In this document: positions 1 to 8,673 of the stretch, piece after piece
Numbering within the stretch: position 1 is the first letter of the stretch
Layout: each line of letters opens with the position of its first letter
NCBI GenBank assembly: GCA_040755755.1
Contig: JBFLZW010000002.1
Span: forward strand, 62,001-126,000
Source of the DNA: a bacterium
Lineage (GTDB): Bacteria; SZUA-182; DTGQ01
DNA length: 64,000 bases
Reading direction: 5' to 3'
Program-made: the position numbers and the translations under genes
The notes under the pieces: model-generated
What the model saw: only the letters and a program-made list of their open reading frames with translations
Databases searched by the model: none
What the model was told of the DNA's origin: nothing

Positions 1-7
1 TAATACC

Positions 8-940
8 ATGAAAATCAAAGCCAGCGACGTGATTGTGCCTTTAGATGTCCCCAAGACAATGCGGGGAGAATATACTCAGAATTATCTGACCATTACCCAG
101 GAAAGCGGACGGCTGATACTGTTTGCCGGTGATCAGAAAGTAGAGCACCTCAACAGGGATTTTTTCGGGGAGGGCATCCATCCCCAGGACAGCGATCCGG
201 AGCACCTGTTCAGGATCGCCGGTCAGGGCAGGATCGGGGTTTTTGCCACCCAGCTTGGCCTGATAGCCAGGTACGGGATGGATTATCCCGATGTGTCCTA
301 CCTGGTCAAGCTGAATTCCAGAACGGATTTGGTGACGGTCGATATGGACGATCCTTTCAGTCAGCAATGGCTGGATGTCAAACAGGTGGTGGAGTTTCGT
401 GATAACAGCGGGCTCAAGATACCTGCCGTAGGTTATTCGGTGTATCTGGGAAGCATGTATGAGGATGAGATGCTCCATCATGCAGCCCAGGTCGTATATC
501 AAGCCCATCAGCACGGCATGCTTGCCGTTCTGTGGATCTGTCCGCTTGGCCAGGCAATAGAAGACGAAAGGGATTCGCACCTGATTGCCGGGGCTGCGGG
601 TGTGGGGGCATGCCTTGGCAGCGATTTTGTGAGAGTGAACTATCCCCAGACGAATGGTGCCAAACCGCAGGAGATGTTTAAAGAAGCCATTCTGGCCGCT
701 GGACGGACCAGGGTCATTTCTTCGGGAGGGTCGAGCCAGGATGTGGGAGCTTTTCTCGGAAGGATTTACGACCAGATTCACATCAGCGGTGCCGGGGGGA
801 TATCGATCGGCAGAAATCTCCACCAGAAGTCCCTCGATGAGGCTGTCAGACTGTGCGAGGCCATCCATGCCGTAGTTATCGAGGGAGCTATGGTCGAAGA
901 TGCTTTACAGCGCATGTGGACATCGTCCAGGGAACGATAA
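8..940 (+). CDS. Class I fructose-bisphosphate aldolase-like protein (DhnA/archaeal FBA family)
   Basis: Predicted TIM-barrel aldolase of about 310 residues, normal for the short archaeal-type class I FBA/DhnA family, which uses a Schiff-base lysine to cleave sugar phosphates. The C-terminal half carries the family's phosphate-binding pattern: SGGSSQ near residue 240 and GAGGISIGRN near residue 265. The Schiff-base lysine of characterised members lies in a strand of the form GAD-(I/V)-(V/I)-K. The aligned segment here reads GSDFVRVNYP, so Arg209 takes the lysine position. Either another lysine serves or the protein is not a classical aldolase. The stop codon TAA overlaps the ATG of a phosphomannomutase-like start (TAATG), suggesting an original sugar-phosphate operon. 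The family call is firm; the substrate is not known. Confidence 0.75.
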   Translation: MKIKASDVIVPLDVPKTMRGEYTQNYLTITQESGRLILFAGDQKVEHLNRDFFGEGIHPQDSDPEHLFRIAGQGRIGVFATQLGLIARYGMDYPDVSYLVKLNSRTDLVTVDMDDPFSQQWLDVKQVVEFRDNSGLKIPAVGYSVYLGSMYEDEMLHHAAQVVYQAHQHGMLAVLWICPLGQAIEDERDSHLIAGAAGVGACLGSDFVRVNYPQTNGAKPQEMFKEAILAAGRTRVISSGGSSQDVGAFLGRIYDQIHISGAGGISIGRNLHQKSLDEAVRLCEAIHAVVIEGAMVEDALQRMWTSSRER

Positions 941-994
941 TGGAGAGCATCTTCAAAGCCTGCGATATCCGGGGCTCATATCCGGATACTCAGG
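940..994 (+). pseudogene. N-terminal stub of a phosphomannomutase/phosphoglucomutase gene
   Basis: Starting at the ATG that overlaps the aldolase stop, the frame reads MESIFKACDIRGSYPDTQV. This closely resembles the start of bacterial phosphohexomutases (IFKAYDIRG-x-YP). After about residue 19 the similarity stops abruptly, and the opposite-strand TonB gene ends at 996. Only 18-19 codons of the enzyme remain and no later motif (serine loop, metal loop, sugar loop) follows. It is either a rearrangement breakpoint or a chimeric assembly join. Confidence 0.6.
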
Positions 995-995
995 T

Positions 996-1805
996 TCAGA
1001 GGTTCATCACTCCTCTTCCCCGCAGTTCGAAATTCAGGGTCACCTCAAACCAGATCGAGGACTCCTGGATGCCGCTGGGGAAAGGGGGGAAAGGGTTCCC
1101 ATTTTTGACCGCGGCAATGGCTGCTTCATCCAGGAGGGCAATTCTGGAGCTTCGGGTTATCTGAATCTGCTCTACCTGTCCATCGCGGTGAAGCAAAAAT
1201 CTGATGCTGACATTTCCCTCCCATCCTTTTCTGGCAGCCAGTGAAGGGAATCGCTTGCGGCTGTCGATGTGCCGGTGAATAATGCTCTGATAGGCTATGG
1301 TCTGATCAGGCTGCTCGTAAGCAGTCCTGGTCTGGAGCGGGATTTGGGGAAGCGAAACGGGTTTGATCTGGCCAAGTGCAATCCCGCCTCCAGTGCCGTA
1401 CGAGGGACCTCCCACGCCGCTGGCAGAGCGCTCCGCCGAATCATCAGCCACCGGCACGTACAGTTTTTCCACTGCCCCGCACGGTGCTGCCGCTGAGCTG
1501 GCGATCGGATGAACCGGGGCCGGTGAATAAACAGGGTTTGCACAGGGAGCCGGAAACCTGCTGGCGACTTTTGCGTTCTGGAACTGAGGCATTGCCCTGG
1601 GGCGCAGGTACGGACGGGGGATATTCCGTGCCGGTTGTTGACTGTCCTCATTTGAGGGCAGGTCTTTCAGGTCCACCTCGATCAGTAACTCGGAGGAATG
1701 GGAACGGACCAGAGGCCCCGAAGCCAGGAGAATACCGGTATGCAATATAAATGATAAAAGTAAAGAATAGGTTATTGCTCGGTTTTGTGCTCTTCTCTTT
1801 GCCAT
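996..1805 (-). CDS. TonB-family energy transducer
   Basis: A 269-residue protein with one N-terminal membrane anchor (about residues 12-30, SLLLSFILHTGILLAS), a proline-containing linker, and a C-terminal TonB-like domain (about 190-262). That domain holds the pattern GNVSIRFLLHRDGQVEQIQI and a final EVTLNFEL strand. TonB proteins use the ExbB/ExbD motor to pass proton-motive force to outer-membrane transporters. It is the last gene of a minus-strand series ExbB-ExbD-TonB, 43 bp after ExbD. No TonB-dependent receptor is visible, so the cargo is unknown. Its 3' end lies at the junction with the phosphomannomutase stub. Confidence 0.85.
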   Translation of the reverse strand: MAKRRAQNRAITYSLLLSFILHTGILLASGPLVRSHSSELLIEVDLKDLPSNEDSQQPARNIPRPYLRPRAMPQFQNAKVASRFPAPCANPVYSPAPVHPIASSAAAPCGAVEKLYVPVADDSAERSASGVGGPSYGTGGGIALGQIKPVSLPQIPLQTRTAYEQPDQTIAYQSIIHRHIDSRKRFPSLAARKGWEGNVSIRFLLHRDGQVEQIQITRSSRIALLDEAAIAAVKNGNPFPPFPSGIQESSIWFEVTLNFELRGRGVMNL

Positions 1806-1848
1806 ACCTCAGTAATCCTTCTTTCAATGCTCATGCAAAAGCCCCGGG

Positions 1849-2253
1849 TCAAAAATCCCTGTCCGTGGCGATACAAAGCCGTTCCGCTCCTGCTTTTTTG
1901 GCGATATCCATAACTTTTACCGCCCTGTTCAACACAATCTCCCGGTCCGCTTTAACGATGACCAGTCTATTCCGGCTGGCGGCAAGCATGGTCCGCAGCC
2001 GGTTATGGAGCTGGCTTTCGTTTAACTCCTGCTGCTGGACAAATATCCTTCCTTCTTTGGAGATGAAAACCGTGATTTCCTCCTGGACCTGGGCAGCAGT
2101 TGACTGTGCCTGGGGGAGTTTCACCTGGATACCTTCCGTGGTAATGAAATTAGTGGTCAGCAGAAAGAAAATTAAAAGCTGAAAGACAATGTCAATCATG
2201 GGGGTCATATTCATGGAGGCGTCAAGCCTCCGTCGATAGCTCATGTCAATCAT
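1849..2253 (-). CDS. Biopolymer transport protein ExbD/TolR family
   Basis: A 134-residue protein with one transmembrane helix near residues 18-38 (PMIDIVFQLLIFFLL). It contains the conserved membrane aspartate that conducts protons in ExbD/TolR, followed by a periplasmic domain with the usual KLPQAQS start. The family works with ExbB/TolQ as a proton-driven motor. It lies between ExbB (48 bp upstream) and TonB. The start could be the first Met or the Met three codons later; both leave the membrane helix intact. Confidence 0.88.
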   Translation of the reverse strand: MIDMSYRRRLDASMNMTPMIDIVFQLLIFFLLTTNFITTEGIQVKLPQAQSTAAQVQEEITVFISKEGRIFVQQQELNESQLHNRLRTMLAASRNRLVIVKADREIVLNRAVKVMDIAKKAGAERLCIATDRDF

Positions 2254-2301
2254 AATTTTATTCCATTTTCCATGGTGGTCTTTGGCTCTGTCTGTGCTCT
2301 T

Positions 2302-2931
2302 TCAGACAATATGCTTTTCATGCAGGACTTCCAGAAGCTCAACCGATGAGTCCTGCATTTCATGGCCGAAATTTTCCACTTTTCCGACCAGGTAGTTATA
2401 GGCCACCACAGTGGGCAGGGCCACGGCCAGGCCAAAGGCGGTTGTCAGCAGGGCTTCCCAGATACCTCCGGCCAGTACGCTGGCATTGACCTTTCCGCCC
2501 AACTGCTGGATAACCATAAAGGCCTTGATCATTCCAGTCACGGTGCCGAAGAGCCCCAGCAGGGGGGCAATGTTGGCTATGGTGGCCAGGGTGGGCATGT
2601 AGCGGTCAAGCTCACGAAGTTCCTGCTGACCGGCATGGGAGATGGCCTTTTCGATCTCCGACAGATTTTTGCAGCATCCGCTGAAATGGGATTTTTCAAT
2701 ACCCGTGGCCAGGACATTCCCGATAGGCCCTTTGGCCTGTTTACACTCGCTCAGGGCCTCATCAATCTTTCCTTCCTTGATCAGCTCTTTGATTCTGTCC
2801 AGAAAGAGTGGATCCTTGAGCCGTGCCCCGTGGAAACGGTACAGCCTCTCGCAGATTACAGCTACGGAAACCAGCGAGCAGAGTAAAATCGGAATCATCA
2901 ACGGGCCGCCTTTCACCAGGTAATCAATCAT
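2302..2931 (-). CDS. MotA/TolQ/ExbB proton channel family protein
   Basis: A 209-residue protein with the three membrane segments of ExbB/TolQ: near residues 10-28, 108-135 and 155-180. The conserved stretch LATIANIAPLLGLFGTVTGM lies in the second. The cytoplasmic loop between helices 1 and 2 is of normal length. With ExbD it forms the motor that energises TonB. It is 28 bp downstream of the calcium-loop repeat protein on the same strand, which suggests one transcript and a shared role in envelope transport. Confidence 0.9.
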   Translation of the reverse strand: MIDYLVKGGPLMIPILLCSLVSVAVICERLYRFHGARLKDPLFLDRIKELIKEGKIDEALSECKQAKGPIGNVLATGIEKSHFSGCCKNLSEIEKAISHAGQQELRELDRYMPTLATIANIAPLLGLFGTVTGMIKAFMVIQQLGGKVNASVLAGGIWEALLTTAFGLAVALPTVVAYNYLVGKVENFGHEMQDSSVELLEVLHEKHIV

Positions 2932-2959
2932 AATTCCTTCTCCTTACCTCAAGGTCATT

Positions 2960-4861
2960 TTATTGGGTGATCCGCTCAACCTTATCTGCCACTCCATCAT
3001 GATTCATATCCCGCTTGCGGCAGATAACAGCTTCAGCCTGATCGTAGTATTCCCAGAAGTCAGCCTTCCCGTCATGGTCGGTATCCTCTTCGGTGTGCTC
3101 CAGTTTTCCAGCCCCGTAGTACAGCCAAAGATCAGCCCGGCCATTCCGGTTCTGATCCTTTTCCCCCCTGACCGGCTGCTCCTGATCGTCATAGTACCAG
3201 GTAAGCTCAAAGCTGCCATTGTGGTCCTCATCCAGCTTGCTTTGGACCATCTTCCCGGCCGGGGAGTATATCTCGACCGTGTCCATACGGCCATTGAGGT
3301 TGGTATCCAGTTCTTTGCGCTTGACCGTCTTGCCCTGATAGTGCCACCAGATGTCGGGCTTTCCATCCCCGGTGGAGTCCTGCTCTTTCCGGATAAGCTC
3401 ACCGGCCTGGTAATAATCCCAGGTATCCGCTTTCCCATCGGCATTGCTGTCCTGCCATGCCTTATGGATCTTGCCCTTCTCATACTCCGTCCAAAGATCC
3501 GGGGTACCGTCAAAATTTGAATCCTGGCGGCTTTTTTTCGGAAGCTCGGTTTCATCCAGCTCCACCCAGAGGTCGATTTTGCCATCTCCATTGCCATCTT
3601 CCTCCTGATCGACCGCTTTGCCGTTCCGGTAATGGAGCCACAGGTTGATCTTGCCGTCATCGCTGGTGTCGATCTCCCTTTTCTGGATGACCCCTTTGGC
3701 AAAGGTGGTGAAGCAGTCCATATGCCCGTCCCGGTTCTGATCCATGATGCTCCGCTCGACCAGGCCATCTGCAGTAAAGAAAATTTCGAGGTCAATCTTT
3801 CCATCCCTGTTTTCATCCTGAGTCTGCCGCCGGAGCTGCTGCTTTTCGTAATACGATATCCGGTCAAAGACCGAATCCCTGTCCGTATCCTCCTCCATCC
3901 GCAGGATTTGTCCCTGCTGGAAAATGCTTCGGTGATCCGCCCTGCCGTCAAAGTCGGCATCCTGCTCACTCCTGGCCAGTTTTTCCTCATCATCGAAGAA
4001 AAGCCAGACATCCGTCTTTCCATCCTCGTTCTTGTCCTGCTCCTGCCGCACCAGTTTCCCCTGCTGGAAGAAATCTTCGATATCCATGCGGCCATTCTTG
4101 CTTTCATCCCGCTTCTGGTGCTCGATCACGCCCTTTTTATACTCGGCGATCATATCGACCTGGCCGTCGAAGTCACGGTCCTTGCGGCTTTCCCTGATTT
4201 CGCCGCTGGCATCGAAGAATATCCAGTTATCTTTCTTTCCGTCCTCGTTCTGGTCGCGCTCCTGCCGCTCCTGCTTTCCATCCTGGTAATAATCCCAGGT
4301 GTCCATTTTGCCGTTGGCGTCCGTATCCCGCTCAGCTTCGACGAATTCCCCGTTCCGGTACCGTTTGATCAGATCAACATGGCCGTTCAAGTCACGGTCG
4401 TACTTTTCCACTTTTGGCTTTTCATGCTCATCGTATTCAACCCAAAGGTCCGCTTTCCCATCTTTGTTGCTATCCCTGCTGGTGGCGGCCACTTTTTCGT
4501 TCTTTCCCAGTTGAACCCAGAGGTCAACGATACCGTTGGCATCCTGGTCCTGCTCCTGCCTTGCCCTGATTCCCTGCTCAAAATAGTCCCAGGTATCTTT
4601 TTTCCCATCAAAATTGGTATCCCGGATCATGGTCAGTATCTTCCCTGACTGGTAGGTCTGCCAGGTATCGATCCTGCCATCGAAATTATCATCAATCTCG
4701 ACTCTTTGCAGATTCCCCTGCTCGCTGTAATAGCCCCAGAGGTCAGGCTTCCCATCGTTATTCTTGTCTTCAGTGTGGGGTTTGGCCAGCAGCACGGCGG
4801 GATGCAGAAGAATAATCAGCCCAAAGGCCATAAGCCAGGCAAGAGCACGCATTTTTTTCAT
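2960..4861 (-). CDS. Secreted acidic protein with about 25 EF-hand-like calcium-loop repeats
   Basis: From the start chosen here the protein is about 633 residues. It begins MKKMRALAWLMAFGLIILLH and ends a Sec signal peptide near AVLLAKP. The whole mature part is a tandem array of a 21-24-residue unit built around D-x-(N/D)-x-(D/N)-G-x-x-D, with aromatic residues and a turn (W-x-Y-Y-x-x-G) between loops. I count 25 loops; one (DTDRDSVFD) lacks the glycine. Such loops bind Ca2+ in thrombospondin-type-3 and dockerin-like proteins. The frame continues 49 codons further upstream, but those residues lack signal character, overlap a strong hairpin, and would place the signal peptide internally. The gene is first in a series with ExbB, ExbD and TonB. 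The function is unknown; a surface or periplasmic calcium-dependent scaffold is an inference. Confidence 0.75.
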   Translation of the reverse strand: MKKMRALAWLMAFGLIILLHPAVLLAKPHTEDKNNDGKPDLWGYYSEQGNLQRVEIDDNFDGRIDTWQTYQSGKILTMIRDTNFDGKKDTWDYFEQGIRARQEQDQDANGIVDLWVQLGKNEKVAATSRDSNKDGKADLWVEYDEHEKPKVEKYDRDLNGHVDLIKRYRNGEFVEAERDTDANGKMDTWDYYQDGKQERQERDQNEDGKKDNWIFFDASGEIRESRKDRDFDGQVDMIAEYKKGVIEHQKRDESKNGRMDIEDFFQQGKLVRQEQDKNEDGKTDVWLFFDDEEKLARSEQDADFDGRADHRSIFQQGQILRMEEDTDRDSVFDRISYYEKQQLRRQTQDENRDGKIDLEIFFTADGLVERSIMDQNRDGHMDCFTTFAKGVIQKREIDTSDDGKINLWLHYRNGKAVDQEEDGNGDGKIDLWVELDETELPKKSRQDSNFDGTPDLWTEYEKGKIHKAWQDSNADGKADTWDYYQAGELIRKEQDSTGDGKPDIWWHYQGKTVKRKELDTNLNGRMDTVEIYSPAGKMVQSKLDEDHNGSFELTWYYDDQEQPVRGEKDQNRNGRADLWLYYGAGKLEHTEEDTDHDGKADFWEYYDQAEAVICRKRDMNHDGVADKVERITQ

Positions 4862-4907
4862 CTTTCTTAATTCTCCCGAAAGTCGAAACTTACGCTGTCC
4901 TGGAAAT

Positions 4908-4963
4908 AAAAAAGCCATGAATCTTCTCTCCGGCCTTTTCTTGCCGGAAGAAGCCTTCATGGC
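4908..4963 (-). terminator. Long hairpin with U-tract in the leader of the calcium-repeat gene
   Basis: On the minus strand a three-part stem forms: GCCATGAA (4963-4956) with TTCATGGC (4921-4914), CTTCT with AGAAG, and TCCGGC with GCCGGA, around an AAGAAAAG loop. Six U residues follow at 4913-4908. This is an intrinsic-terminator shape lying 47 bp upstream of the chosen start, so it may act as an attenuator. On the plus strand TTCAGC and a T run also follow the stem, so it could end transcription in both directions. I see no match to a known riboswitch. Confidence 0.55.
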
Positions 4964-5194
4964 TTCAGCTTTTTTCTCGTTTTGTACGGCAGCCACCCAT
5001 TTTTTCACCCCAGGTGAGCTGCCGGGAAATCAGACCAGCTTTTTATAAGCGGTAATTTATTGCCAGACGGTGCTTTTCCCGACCATCAAGGTTGTAATGT
5101 AATCTTCCTGATTACAGACAATGACCAATACCAGAGATAAATTATGTTTTAACAATACCAGGAGACAGCCATTTTGTCAAGACCAGTTTTTTTA

Positions 5195-5262
5195 GTGGTC
5201 AGTGATCAGTGATCAGTGGTCAGAAAAAAAGAAAGTCTTTATTCTGGCTCCTGGCTCCTGAT
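5195..5262. repeat. Dispersed low-complexity repeat (family C)
   Basis: Overlapping copies of GTGATCA/GTGGTCA (5195-5223) are followed by CTGGCTCCTGGCTCCTGATT. The same two motifs occur together at 13883-14008, and the second alone at 20262-20360. The rest of the 4862-5349 gap holds the hairpin described above and no gene. Confidence 0.7.
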
Positions 5263-5349
5263 TAAAATTTTATGATTTTCTTGAGAGCAATAAACAAAAT
5301 AATATGGTATACTATTTCTGGTTAATAGAATAAAAAAGGGGGGGATACT

Positions 5350-6444
5350 ATGGCGGGCATCAGAAAAAAGGCAGGTCTCTTGCTTGGTATGATTCTTGGC
5401 ATGATTTTCCTTTTCGGCGTCTCTTCTGCACTGGCGGCTTTTCCGCCTGTCCAGCCGGCACAGGGGCCGGGAGGTGCGGACTACATTCATGGCAGGGTTA
5501 TCAAAACGGTCCAGGGCTCCGGCGACCAGGCATATTATCTCTTCGAGCCGGATGAGCCAAGGCCGGATACTGCACCTTTGATTGTCTTTCTCCACGGCTG
5601 GGGAGGAACCAATCCGGACTATTACCATACCTGGATCGAACATCTGGTGAAGAAAGGTAATATCGTTGTCTTTCCGGTCTATCAATCCTGGGGTTCCCTG
5701 CTGAGCAGCAACAGGTACAACTCCAATTGCCTTGAGGCGATCACGGCGGCAATCAGGATGTTGCAGAGCGGGGACCATGTCAGGCCAGACCTTGACCGTC
5801 TGGCCATTGTCGGGCATTCGGTTGGAGGAATCCTGGCCCTCAACATTGCAGTCCTGGCCCAACAGTCCGGATTACCTGTTCCCAAGGCGATTATGTCGGT
5901 TGAGCCCAAACGGGCTCCGATGCTCTCCCTGGAGGATGTATCCGCTATTTCCTCCCGCACCCTGCTTCTGGTGGTCACAGGCGACCAGGATGGCCTCTCG
6001 TCCGATGATGCAGCCAGGATTTTCCGCAACACGAGCCAGATACCGCTGAAGAATAAGGATTTTGTAACCCTGGTTTCCGATGATTACGGGGATCCTCCCC
6101 TGATTGCCGATCATCTGGCCCCGGTCAGCAACGCTGCCGGCGGCAGAATCTTGCTGGGCATTGTCGGCACGGCCTGCACCGATGCCCTCGACTATTACGG
6201 CACCTGGAAGCTGTTCGATGCTCTTACCGATGCCGCTTTCTTCGGAAAGAACCGGGAATATGCCCTGGGAAATACCGTCCAGCAGCGGTACATGGGAAGG
6301 TGGAGTGACGGCAGGCCGGTAAAGGAATTGATTATTACCGATCATCCCCAGCCAAGATCACGGAACGGGTTGAGACAGCTTATTCCACGGTTAAGGTCCC
6401 GGGAGCGACAAAGTGCGGAGACTGGACATCGGGGTGGCTCCTGA
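5350..6444 (+). CDS. Secreted alpha/beta-hydrolase
   Basis: A 364-residue protein with a Sec signal peptide (about residues 1-30, ending SSALAA). The alpha/beta-hydrolase core has an oxyanion-region motif FLHGWGG near residue 82, the nucleophile elbow GHSVGG with Ser157, an acid candidate in VVTGDQDG near residue 220, and a histidine in IADHLAP near residue 256. This matches lipase/chlorophyllase/PAF-acetylhydrolase-like folds. The ATG follows a GGGGGG-rich ribosome binding site. The last 65 bp overlap the 3' end of the convergent sulfotransferase gene. Substrate unknown. Confidence 0.75.
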   Translation: MAGIRKKAGLLLGMILGMIFLFGVSSALAAFPPVQPAQGPGGADYIHGRVIKTVQGSGDQAYYLFEPDEPRPDTAPLIVFLHGWGGTNPDYYHTWIEHLVKKGNIVVFPVYQSWGSLLSSNRYNSNCLEAITAAIRMLQSGDHVRPDLDRLAIVGHSVGGILALNIAVLAQQSGLPVPKAIMSVEPKRAPMLSLEDVSAISSRTLLLVVTGDQDGLSSDDAARIFRNTSQIPLKNKDFVTLVSDDYGDPPLIADHLAPVSNAAGGRILLGIVGTACTDALDYYGTWKLFDALTDAAFFGKNREYALGNTVQQRYMGRWSDGRPVKELIITDHPQPRSRNGLRQLIPRLRSRERQSAETGHRGGS

Positions 6445-7549
6445 GAAAGCGCTGGATATTCAGGAGATCATCCAGGTTCAGGCAGCGGTGGGACGGAGGT
6501 TTGCGGTCCAGGTACGAACCGAGCCGGACATCGTGCTCGAAAACCCTGCAGGCCGCTGGTACTTTCCAGACCGGTAATCCGCAGTATTCGAACAGTGCCT
6601 TGACCACCTCGTGAGGTCTGGCTATCAAATCCTCGTAGCGCAGGCCGATCATGGGAACACCCCGCCGGTAGAGGTCCAGGTAGCGGTGCATGACCGACAG
6701 CCACATAATGAGGGCAATGCCCACACTGCCGAGATCTTTATAGGCCCTGGATGGGTAATCCTGAATGAGTGGAATAAGGCGGCTCATCGATTTCTTCCTC
6801 CGGGCGATGAACAACCGGAGCCAGAATCTGGCAAGGTGCGATTGCTGTGCCGCCCGGAATGTCCTGCCCCAAAATCCCTGATCACCGAAGGCGCGGATCA
6901 GGGACTCAATCACATCCTCTGCATTCCGGTAGAGGAATATGTTCCGTGCCTGGGGAAAGATGCCGTGCATGAGGTCTCCAAGCTCGATGCCGAAACTGCG
7001 GAACTTGATCGCCAGATTGGGCTTGCGTCCGCCTGCGCCAGGCTTGCCGAGAATGCGGGTGCAATCACGGAGCAGCCTGGAAAGCTCAGAATCGCGGCTC
7101 CCATCAGGATTTCGCAGGCCAACCACCTGAGTAAAAATATCCGGCTCGGACAGACTGACAACTCCAGGCACCTGATTGAACACCCTGCTGAGCAGCGTGG
7201 AGCCGCAACGCCCTACCGAATAGATAAGAATAAGGTTGTCAAACGGGTCGCCCATCGCCCTGGCCAGTGAGTGTATATCCTCATAGGACACGGCAACCAG
7301 CCGGATGGCGTGCTGAAACTGAGCCTGATAATAAAAGGGTGCTTTGGAAAGGTCAATGCCGGGTGATGTTTCAACGAAAATCACCCGCTTTCCTGGATCA
7401 TCCAGACAATACGGGCTGATGTCAGGATTGCTGATAATAACTCCAGGGTCAATGCTCTCCCCCTCCTGGCAGCGAAAGTTGCTGAACCGGGCCCAGCTTT
7501 CCGGAGGAAGAGAAAGCTTTCGCTTAATATGCAAAACCTTTGCGCTCAT
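6380..7549 (-). CDS. Sulfotransferase-family protein
   Basis: A 389-residue protein. Near residues 108-123 it has YSVGRCGSTLLSRVFN, the 5'-phosphosulfate-binding loop of PAPS-dependent sulfotransferases, and near residue 205 IFLYRNAEDVIESL, which resembles the 3'-phosphate-binding region. The extra N-terminal 100 residues are not recognised. Such enzymes move a sulfuryl group from PAPS to a carbohydrate, lipid or small-molecule hydroxyl. It stands alone, convergent with the hydrolase, so its acceptor cannot be inferred. The 7550-7740 stretch upstream holds nothing I can identify. Confidence 0.75.
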   Translation of the reverse strand: MSAKVLHIKRKLSLPPESWARFSNFRCQEGESIDPGVIISNPDISPYCLDDPGKRVIFVETSPGIDLSKAPFYYQAQFQHAIRLVAVSYEDIHSLARAMGDPFDNLILIYSVGRCGSTLLSRVFNQVPGVVSLSEPDIFTQVVGLRNPDGSRDSELSRLLRDCTRILGKPGAGGRKPNLAIKFRSFGIELGDLMHGIFPQARNIFLYRNAEDVIESLIRAFGDQGFWGRTFRAAQQSHLARFWLRLFIARRKKSMSRLIPLIQDYPSRAYKDLGSVGIALIMWLSVMHRYLDLYRRGVPMIGLRYEDLIARPHEVVKALFEYCGLPVWKVPAACRVFEHDVRLGSYLDRKPPSHRCLNLDDLLNIQRFLRSHPDVQSPHFVAPGTLTVE

Positions 7550-7740
7550 GGATGTATAAATTTATCTGGTTATTTGCCTGTTGCTTATCTGACTGCATGA
7601 GGATACGGTAACTTCAACCAGCATCATTTACGACTGATGATTTTCTTTCGGTTTATCTTGCTATTTCTCATGACCCTGAAAGCAGGGAAACTGATAAAAA
7701 GGCTGGCAATTATCGAAATATTTTTCAACCGAGAGCCCGT

Positions 7741-8637
7741 TCAGACAGCATTATTCACAAAATCCCAGAATGCCTGAGCTGGCGGAGAGAGGGTTTTCGC
7801 CAGGAGGTGCACCAGATAGAAATTCCGGGTGAGCCGGACATCGGACAGAGGGACGGATTTAACCATATTGGCCCTGGTCTCGAAGGCAAGGGCGGCCTTG
7901 GGGATAAACGAAATGCCAAGACCGGCAATCACGGCCCGCTTCACCGCCTCGATGCTGCCCAGCTCAGCCACAATCTGAAGCTCGCCGCGAGAAAGGTTTA
8001 TCCGGGACAACTCGTTTTCGAAAAGACGTCTGGTCCCCGATCCCTCCTCTCTCAGAATGAGGGGAAACTCCATCACCTGCGCCAGCGTGATCTTTGGCGG
8101 CATTTGAGGAAAATGGGCAGGAGAATAGGTGAGCAGAAGCTCGTCAGTACCCATAATGCAGGAGGTAAACTGCTCTTCATCGGGTGTACTGCCGACAGCC
8201 CCAAGCTCTATTCTCCCCAGGCAGATATCGTGGAAAATACTGCCCGTATTTCCCGAGGCCATATGAACGGTGACCTTTGGGTAAGTCTTGAGAAACCTGA
8301 CAATTATTTCCGGCAGGATATAGGAGGCCGGAATCGTGCTTGCACCAAGGCCGATTGTTCCCTCGATCCTGCCCAGAAAATTGTTGACCGCACACATGGC
8401 TTCCTTCCGGGAAGCGATGACCTTCAATCCCTGCCGGTACAGGACTTCGCCCACCGGGGTAAGATGGACCCGGCCTTTGCGGCGGTCGAAAACCTGAGCC
8501 CCGATTTCGGATTCGACCGTCTTGATATGGGTGCTGACCGTGGACTGGCTGATGCCAAGAGTCTGCGCAGCTTCCGAGAAGCTCCCCAGCTCGGCACAGG
8601 TGCAGAAAACCTCCAGATGATGGATATCGATATTCAT
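7741..8637 (-). CDS. LysR-family regulator of the selenium-associated/CysB-like type
   Basis: A 298-residue LysR protein with a winged helix-turn-helix in residues 3-60 (AAQTLGISQSTVSTHIKTVE) and a periplasmic-binding-like effector domain from about residue 90. The passage STIPASYILPEIIVRF is characteristic of a clade that tracks with selenocysteine use in anaerobes; I recall this from family knowledge and did not compute it. It is the last gene of a long minus-strand run that begins at tRNA-Sec, 36 bp after the ABC ATPase. It is a plausible regulator of that transporter or of selenium uptake. The effector is unknown. Confidence 0.8.
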   Translation of the reverse strand: MNIDIHHLEVFCTCAELGSFSEAAQTLGISQSTVSTHIKTVESEIGAQVFDRRKGRVHLTPVGEVLYRQGLKVIASRKEAMCAVNNFLGRIEGTIGLGASTIPASYILPEIIVRFLKTYPKVTVHMASGNTGSIFHDICLGRIELGAVGSTPDEEQFTSCIMGTDELLLTYSPAHFPQMPPKITLAQVMEFPLILREEGSGTRRLFENELSRINLSRGELQIVAELGSIEAVKRAVIAGLGISFIPKAALAFETRANMVKSVPLSDVRLTRNFYLVHLLAKTLSPPAQAFWDFVNNAV

Positions 8638-8673
8638 AGAGAACTATCCTTTCTTATCTCCTTATTGTGTACT

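Noticed and set aside
3632-4648. Long plus-strand frame opposite the calcium-loop gene
   Set aside because: It is the mirror of a strongly repetitive acidic gene; its hydrophobic repeats are a by-product.
2960-4861. Regular spaced repeats as a CRISPR array
   Set aside because: The repeats are coding units of about 66-72 bp with diverged sequence, not identical direct repeats with spacers.
4862-5008. 49-residue N-terminal extension of the calcium-loop protein
   Set aside because: Lacks signal-peptide properties, runs through a strong hairpin, and would bury the signal peptide; treated as leader.
4908-5008. Known riboswitch (c-di-GMP, cobalamin) in the leader
   Set aside because: None of the conserved cores is present; only a terminator-like stem.
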